From: Chrysochromulina tobinii | Taxonomy: Eukaryota > Haptophyta > Prymnesiales > Chrysochromulinaceae | NCBI GenBank assembly: GCA_001275005.1 | Contig: JWZX01002388.1 | Span: 1 to 13,682 of the forward strand | Reading direction: 5' to 3' | DNA length: 13,682 nucleotides | The notes under the pieces: model-generated | Database searches by the model: none | The model's input: only the letters and a program-made list of their open reading frames with translations | Told to the model about the DNA's origin: nothing | Program-made: the position numbers and the translations under genes | Part shown: in pieces, positions 8,570-13,682 of the stretch | How the letters are laid out: each line of letters begins with the position of its first letter | How positions within the stretch are numbered: the stretch's first letter is position 1

Positions 8570-8671
8570 GCGCCAGGACCTCAGTAGAGCCACTGGCGGC
8601 AGTTGGGCGCGCCGCAATGGGCGCCAGGACCTCAGTAGAGCCACTGGCGGCAGTTGGGCGCGCCGCAATGG
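8570..8671. repeat. Perfect 51-bp tandem duplication spanning the SET gene stop codon
   Basis: Positions 8570-8620 and 8621-8671 are identical over 51 bp. On the minus strand the upstream copy encodes the end of the post-SET motif (CGAPNCRQWLY) and the TGA stop at 8632-8634. The second copy lies just past the stop. Perfect identity implies a very recent event. The unit is 17 codons, so reading through TGA would repeat the post-SET end in frame. Confidence 0.95.
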
Positions 8672-11600
8672 CAGCGGAGGGTGCGGGAGCCCTCGGCGTA
8701 TGAATAATCAAAGGTGAGCTCCTCCAGAGGCTCGATGTCGCGCGTGGCAAAGAAGGCGATGCGCGGCAGCGCGAGGGAAAGTGTGTCGGCCCACACGCAG
8801 TACTGGCGCAGGTTGGGTGCACACGAGTGATTCAGGAAGCGCGCGACGCCGCACTTGAACGTGGCGTCGATTGTGTACTCACACTCGACGCCCGCCGCGT
8901 CCAAGTCGAACAAGGTTGAGAAGCCGCCCTTGTCGTACTCAATGCCGCGCCTCTCAGCCTCCTCAGTGGTGATGACCTCGCCCACGTACCTGATGAAGGA
9001 GCCCATCAGCGCCCGTCAGGGGCCATCAGAGGGCCATCAGAGGGCCATCAGAGGGCCATCAGAGGCCCATCAGAGGGCCATCAGAGGGCCATCAGAGGGC
9101 CATCAGAGGGCCATCAGAGGGCCATCAGAGGGCAGTCAGCCTCATTGGTGAAGATGGCATCGCCCACGTACTCGCATACGAAAGTGCCGCTGGGCACGCG
9201 CTCGAGAGCACGCACGGCCCAACCCTTGTACCGTGTCTTGAAGACCTGGATGCGCACCTGATGAGGGAGGCAATCAGTGGTCATCGGAGGGTCATCAGAG
9301 GGCCATCAGTCTGGATGCGCACCTGATGAGGGAGGCAATCAGTGGTCATCAGAGGGCCATCAGAGGGCCATCAGCCTGGATGCGCACCGAGATGCCGCGC
9401 TGCACCACGCGGTTGTTGCAGTCGGGCGGGCACGCACACGCGGCGTTGCACTCGTACACGGGCATCCCCGGCTGGACTCGCAAGCGCCCGTGCTTGTCGT
9501 ACCTGACGAGGGGGGTACTCACTGACCATCAGGGGGCCATCAAAGGCCATCAACGGTCATCAACGGCAATCAAGGGGCCATCAACGGCAATCAAGGGGCC
9601 ATCAAAGACCATCAGGGAGCCATCAACGGCAATCAAGGGGGCCATCAACGGCCATTAAGCGCAATCGAGGCCAATCAACGTACACGATGCCGCCCGACTG
9701 CACCAGCTGCTCGCGGCAGCATCCGCATAGGGTCTCATTCGAACAACAGCCAGGGCCGGAGTCGGCGCATCCTACGAGGAAGTCCGCAGGCATCTCGAGC
9801 TCGACACCATCTCCAGCTACCGACGAGTGGAGGTAGATGATGTCCGGGAACTTGTCCTCGTCCACCTCGTTGACCGCGCTGATGGGGAGCCGATGCTGTC
9901 GCGTATTCGATCCACTCGAACCCACCTGATGAAGGAGGCCATCAGAGGCCATCAGAGGTCATCAGAGGTCATCAGGGGGCAATCACCTCTGGTGAGCGGC
10001 ACCTGATGACGGAGGCACTCAGAGGTCCTCCGCGGTGCTCAGAGGGCAATCAGAATACAATCATAGGGAATAAGAGGGCAATCAGATGGCAATCAGAGGG
10101 CAATCAGAGGCAGTCAGATGGCAATCAGAGGTAATCAGATGGCAATCCGATGGCAATCGGAGCGCGTGTTCGATCCTACCTGCTCGTGAGTGATATCGTC
10201 GATGCGGAACGTGTAGAGCCGGCTGTCCATCTGAGCGCCCACCCCGGCGCCCAACACGGCGCCCACCCCTGCTTGAGGACGTTCGCAAGGTTCGCACAGC
10301 TCCGCGTCGTCGGTCTTGACGAGCGTTCGGATCCGCGCTCCGTCCCCTTGCATGCTGTCGGTGCGCGCCGTCTCGGGCGCTTCGTCCACTTGCATGCTGT
10401 CGATGCGCGCCGTGTCGGGCGCTTCGTCCAGTTGCACGCTGTCCGTCTGCGCGGCCGACAGCGGATTGAGCGTCGCTACGGCGGTTTCGAGCTCGAGCAT
10501 CGCAGATTCGATCTCCTTGAGCTGAGATCGCACCGAGGGTGGCAAGCCGCCTTCCGCGGTCTCGACGGTTTCGAGCCGCGCCCAGGACCAGAGCGCAGGC
10601 GGCACCTGATGAGGGAGGTCATCAGAGGTCATCAGAGGTCATCAGAGGCCATCCGAGGCCAATCAAAGTTAATCAGAGGCCAAGTTAATCAGAGGCCATC
10701 CGAGGCCAATCAAAGGTCATCAGAGGCCATCAGAGGCCAATCAGAGGTCATCAGAGGTACCTGCGCGCCGATGGAGCTCATCAAGCCAGCGAGCTCCCAC
10801 GTGCGAGATCGCAGCTCCATGTGGACCGCGCCGAGCGACTCGAGTCGCGACTCCAGGCCGCTGCCGGCTGGCGGCTTCGTTAATGGCAGACTCTTGGGAG
10901 CAGTCGCCATCAACGAAGCCGGCGCAATTAACGAATCATGCCCGCCAGTCTTGCGACTCGAAGCGGGCTCTGCAATTAACGAAGCGGGCTCTGCCAGCTT
11001 CGCCGCCGCCGCCGCCGCCTTCGCCGCCGCCGCTGCCGCCTCCTCCCTCTCCGCCATGGCGCTCGCCATGGCGCTCCAACGCTCGCGCACGTAGGCAAAG
11101 GGACGTCCGACGACGGGTGCCAGAAGCGCGAGTAGCTCAGCCTGGGCCTCGGCGGGCGCGCGACCGACGTGCCGACGCAGCAAGCGCGCCTCGGCGTTCG
11201 ACCATAAGGCCACCGCCCCGGGACGCGCCCATCCAAATCCCCAAGCGGCGACGTCGTCGAGCAGTGCCGCCCACGCGCCCACCACGGCGCCCGCGCCCAC
11301 CACGGCGCCCACGCCCACCACGGCGCCCATGCCCACCACGGCGCTCACCTCACGGTTCGACCGTTTCGAATCTGGCGCGGCGCTCGGGGAGGAGGCCGCT
11401 GCCTCGAAGCGTAACCACCATCCGTCGGGCGCGACGGCGCGGACGACCGCCGATGCTGCCGCCGATGCCGCCGCCGATGCTGCCGCGCCGTCGCCATCGC
11501 CATCGCCGAGTCTCGCGGCGGCCGTTTCGTCCGTTTCGTCCATTCCGTCAGTTGTATCGCCACGGCCGAATCTCGCGGCACACTCCACGCTGCTCTCGCC

Positions 11601-13682
11601 ATCCGCCCATTTCACGGCGCACCTCTTCACAGCGTACCTCTTGACGCCGTCGGCGCCAGTGTGAACGCCTTCGTCTGCCGGCCCCATTTGCGTCAGAGCG
11701 TCTTCACAGCGCACCGCGGCGACTTCACAGCGCGCCGCGGTGACCAAAACAGGCCGATCGCAATAGTAGCCGCTCACCACGGCATAGGCATATGAATGGG
11801 CGCCGTAGTGGGCGCCCGCGCCGTCAGGCGCCGGCGGCGGCGCTTGTGACGAAACTGACGAAACGCCCGACCAGCCAAGAAGCGCTTGTGACGAAACTGA
11901 CGAAACGGCCGACCAGCCGAGAAGCCAGCACTGGCAGCGGCCGTCGACGACGCACGCGCACGGCTGCCTCAAGGGAGCGAAGTGGGGCAGGTGCTCGGAT
12001 CCCCACTGCAGCCAAAGGTCGAAGGTCCGCGAGTCGGCAGGGGGCAACAGCGCGCCGACTCCGCCGCTGACGCCGTCACGAGCGCCGTCCTGAGCGCCCT
12101 CGGCGGCACGTGCCCGAGAGGGCGCGTACAAGGAGCGCTCGAAGAGAGAAGGAATGGCGGCCTCCTCGCTCGTCGTCGGTGCCGGCGCCGGTTCGCGCCA
12201 GCCAACTGGCGCCGCTCCTTTCGGCCCACCACCCCCCTCGGCTTCCTGCCCCGAAGCCATTTGGTTGAGGTGGTTGAGGTGCTGCGCGTATGCAACCGCA
12301 GCCTCGAGGGCCGTCGGGTAGTGACCCAGGTGCTGCGTGCGACCATCCTTCCAAAAGTTGACGACAAATTCGTGGCCGCTCACGAACACGTTCTTGTAGC
12401 CGGTGGCGTTGCGCGCGCTATAGTGCAGCGCGAGGCCCTCCGGAGCTGACGAGGAGCTCGCATCTCCTAATTTGGGACCTCCGGGAGCCGGAGCTGACGA
12501 GGAGCTCGCCGATCCTAATTTGGGACCCTCGGGAGCTGACGAGGAGCTCGCATCTCCTAATTTGGAAGAGGCGCTCCCATCTCGAAGGTACTTCGCGTAG
12601 CACAAGGCCGCCTCCTCCGCCGTCACGAACCTGCCGAGGTAGCGCGACCTGCCATTCTCGGCGACATGCACGTTGTACTTGCCGTTATGCTTGCTCACAC
12701 CCTTGAAGCCTGTCGCGTTGAACGACGTCAGCAGCACGAGACCTTCAGCATCAGCAGCCGCCCTGGCCTCCTCCGCTGTGAGCGCCTGCGTGAGCGCCTG
12801 CGATCTTTGGTCCCGCGCGTCCGCTGCCTCTGCCGACGCGCGCTCACCATCGGGAGCCGGAGCTGACGAGGAGCTCGCATCTCCTAATTTGGAAGAGGCG
12901 CTCGCATCTCCTAATTTGGCGACTGCGTTGGCGACGGATGCAGCAGCGGACTCTGGAGGGCTGGCATCGTTCATTGGGCAATCAACGACCTCTGGAGGGC
13001 TGGCATCAAGCACGTCAGGCGCCGCAGCGGCCGTCGAAAGCGAAGAGTCAGCTCCAATGGCGACGTGGCTTTCCTTGGGCAGGCACGGATTGCCGCACGG
13101 TGCATTCTTCCAGCCAGACTTGACCCCGCCGCACTCTTTGCACGCGAACCCAAGCACCTCCATGGCACCATCGCCTTCGCCCTCGCCCTCGCCGTCGTCA
13201 CCGTCGTCACCGTCGTCATCGAGCGCCGCTGCGGCGGCCGCTGCCGTGCGCTTCCGACTCGGTGGCGACGACTCACGCTCGGGCGGCGGCGGCACAGCGG
13301 CCGCTTCGAGCTTGCGCTCTTCCCGAAGCTGGGTTCGCCGAAAGGACTCGGCTGCCGCCTGCTTGTTGGCTGCCTTCTCCAGCAACGCCTGCTTGGCGTT
13401 GCCTACCTCAAGTGACGCCTGGCGGCGCGCCTCGGCCCCCTGACGCTCTGCTTCCTCCGCTTGTTCTTTCATACGCTCGACGATCTGCTTTTGAAGGGAG
13501 GACTGCTCGCATTTCTCCCGCCGCGCCGATGCCTTGGACCCCGTCTTGAGCGCTGCCTCCTTCTCCTCTTCGTCCTCCTCGCCGCTCGCCGCGCTCGCCG
13601 CGACGAACGCCGTCGCATGCTTGGATCGCTTTGCTTTTTGCTTGGGCGGCGGTGCGGCGGGCGGGGGTGCGGCGGGCGGCGG
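8632..13682 (-). CDS. Large AP2-like/SET-domain protein, probable SUV39/G9a-class histone lysine methyltransferase (N-terminus outside the window)
   Basis: The minus-strand exons are 13682-10761, 10605-10180, 9925-9684, 9502-9388, 9257-9172 and 8989-8632. They join without a stop into at least 1382 residues, open at the window edge; an internal ATG is at 13472. Numbering from that ATG: a Lys/Glu coiled coil (1-60), an acidic stretch (84-103), a Cys knuckle CKECG...CGNPC (111-130), two AP2-like modules (249-297 NATGFKGV..., 347-400 NATGYKNV...), a Cys cluster CACVVDGRCQC (505-515), and a Myb/SANT-like segment (757-800, WSNAEARLLRRHV...RERWSAM). The later exons give a pre-SET (VGCADSGPGCC; YECNAACACPPDCNNRVVQ), a SET (RYKGWAVRALE, CEYVGEVITTEEAERR, RFLNHSCAPN, EELTFDY) and a post-SET (RCHCGAPNC). 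NHSC, the ELTFDY tyrosine and the post-SET cysteines are intact, so catalysis is plausible. The usual Asn of the GN pair before the RFxNHSC motif is missing (KCGVARF). The class normally methylates H3K9; that target is inferred. Frames and phases agree across all five introns. Confidence 0.85.
8990..9171 (-). repeat. SET gene intron E (182 nt, phase 2): about 11-bp repeats and an exon-like 5' end
   Basis: The donor is TGCGA|GTACGTGGG and the acceptor TTCATCAG|GTACGTGGG. The first roughly 36 nt of the intron are a diverged copy of the start of the next exon (YVGDAIFTNEAD versus YVGEVITTEEAE). The rest is about eleven units of sense GGCCCTCTGAT (plus-strand 9015-9130). Splicing gives FVCEYVGEVITTEEA, the canonical SET motif. 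Confidence 0.9.
9258..9387 (-). repeat. SET gene intron D (130 nt, phase 0): exact tandem of two 65-nt GT...AG units
   Basis: The two units are 9387-9323 and 9322-9258. Each begins GTGCGCATCCAG and ends CTCCCTCATCAG, and they differ at only three positions. The downstream exon (from 9257) also begins GTGCGCATCCAG. The junction of the units is CAG|GTGCGC, a possible recursive splice site. Splicing joins RVVQRGIS to VRIQVFKTRYKGW. Confidence 0.92.
9503..9683 (-). repeat. SET gene intron C (181 nt, phase 2): degenerate repeats
   Basis: The donor is ATCGT|GTACGTTGATTGG and the acceptor CTCGTCAG|GTACGACAAG. GT+G restores Val, giving SGGIVYDKHGRLRV. The intron and the next exon both begin GTACG. 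The body carries about twelve variants of TTGATGGCC or TTGATTGCC with spacing of about 10-15 bp, less homogeneous than introns D and E. Confidence 0.85.
9926..10179 (-). repeat. SET gene intron B (254 nt, phase 0): 10-12 bp repeats with an internal CATCAG|GTGCCG
   Basis: The donor is GAGCAG|GTAGGATCG and the acceptor TTCATCAG|GTGGGTTCG. The intron start GTAGGATCGAACACGCG matches GTGGATCGAATACGCG inside the first 26 nt of the next exon. The body is repeats of CTCTGATTGCC and related forms. At 10005-10020 (plus) lies a copy of the intron A/exon junction region (GCGGCACCTGATGA), another internal AG|GT. Confidence 0.83.
10606..10760 (-). repeat. SET gene intron A (155 nt, phase 0): degenerate CTGATGGCC repeats
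   Basis: The donor is GCGCAG|GTACCT and the acceptor CCTCATCAG|GTGCCG. It joins LMSSIGAQ to VPPALWSWARLE. The body is made of CTCTGATTGGCC, CTCTGATGACC and CCGATGGCC variants. The flanking exons are less conserved, so this junction rests mainly on splice signals, matching phase and the 3' end shared with introns B, D and E. Confidence 0.78.
11272..11350 (-). repeat. Coding 18-bp tandem repeats in the SET gene (VVG-x-GA)
   Basis: Four units of about 18 bp (plus-strand GCCCACCACGGCGCCC, then 2 bp) encode the hydrophobic run AVVGMGAVVGVGAVVGAGAV in the big exon. Length is a multiple of three throughout, so the frame is kept. Confidence 0.85.
11848..11926 (-). repeat. Coding 39-bp tandem duplication in the SET gene
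   Basis: Plus-strand CGCTTGTGACGAAACTGACG and its continuation (11848-11886) are repeated at 11887-11925. The peptide is the repeat LLGWS(A/G)VSSVSSQA directly after the CACVVDGRCQC cluster. Confidence 0.88.
12440..12922 (-). repeat. Dispersed Ser/Ala-rich coding repeats flanking AP2 module 1
   Basis: A unit of about 42-48 bp encoding PKLGDASSSSAP(E/A)G occurs about three times between the AP2-like modules (plus-strand 12440-12575). It occurs again before AP2 module 1 (about 12850-12920, AKLGDASASSKLGDASSSSAP). The plus-strand core GACGAGGAGCTCGCATCTCC is near-identical in distant copies, implying recent internal gene conversion or duplication. Confidence 0.85.

Noticed and set aside
9015-9130. 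Regularly repeated units resembling a CRISPR array
   Set aside because: The units are about 11 bp with no unique spacers, and they lie inside a spliceosomal intron of a eukaryotic gene.
8990-10760. Transposon (IS/TIR element) as the source of the repeats
   Set aside because: No terminal inverted repeats or transposase frame were seen; a non-autonomous introner transposon cannot be excluded from one locus.
10150-11094. Long plus-strand open frame (314 codons)
   Set aside because: It is antisense to the SET gene, reads through intron A repeats and shows no recognisable motif; GC-rich third positions create such frames.
12673-13443. Plus-strand Ser/Ala-rich open frame (256 codons)
   Set aside because: It is antisense to the AP2/knuckle region of the SET gene; the composition is what the complementary low-complexity coding sequence would give.

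Overview
This 13.7 kb window is nuclear DNA of a GC-rich, intron-bearing unicellular eukaryote. The best guess is a marine microalga of the haptophyte or pelagophyte type. The clues are strong G/C third-position bias, spliceosomal GT-AG introns that restore conserved reading frames, a secreted DUF6625-like glycosyltransferase, AP2 modules beginning NATG(F/Y)K, and a plant/protist-type voltage-gated K+ channel. Nothing prokaryotic in organisation, and no tRNA, rRNA or CRISPR array, was seen. The lineage is an inference.

Layout, left to right. (1) About 1-2556, + strand: an EAG/CNG-like K+ channel (S1-S6, GYGD filter, cNBD-like region, C-terminal SHOCT motif), one intron, 5' end uncertain. (2) 2557-3401: convergent spacer with nested tandem repeats. 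(3) 3402-4202, - strand: a UBE2K/UBC27-type ubiquitin-conjugating enzyme, one intron. (4) 4703-6298, - strand: an intronless secretory-pathway protein with a PAN/Apple-like Cys-rich region and a DUF6625-type glycosyltransferase core. (5) 6673-8122, + strand: a membrane-anchored SPFH/Band-7 protein in four exons. (6) 8632-13682 (runs off the window), - strand: one very large gene in at least six exons. It joins a charged/coiled-coil N-terminus, a Cys-rich knuckle, two AP2-like modules and a Myb/SANT-like segment to a complete pre-SET/SET/post-SET methyltransferase of the SUV39/G9a class.

The most striking content is the introns. Ten were resolved by restoring conserved protein sequence. Eight of the ten downstream exons begin with GT, so those acceptors read CAG|GT. 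Several introns begin or end with a copy of adjacent exon sequence: exact 12 nt, about 36 nt, about 17 nt and about 43 nt copies. The introns of both the Band-7 gene (+) and the SET gene (-) are filled with short repeats of consensus CTGAT(G/T)GCC, and these always lie in the sense orientation of the host transcript. The five SET-gene introns also share a related 3' end, CTCC(C/T)TCATCAG or a close variant. One intron is exactly two 65-nt units, each starting GT and ending AG, which leaves an internal AG|GT suitable for recursive splicing. Together this looks like a young, locally expanding intron family created by tandem duplication of AG|GT proto-splice sites.

The genes do not form an operon or an obvious pathway. 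They are independent eukaryotic loci in mixed orientation. The 3' ends of three of them are caught in local duplications or in a recurring short motif.
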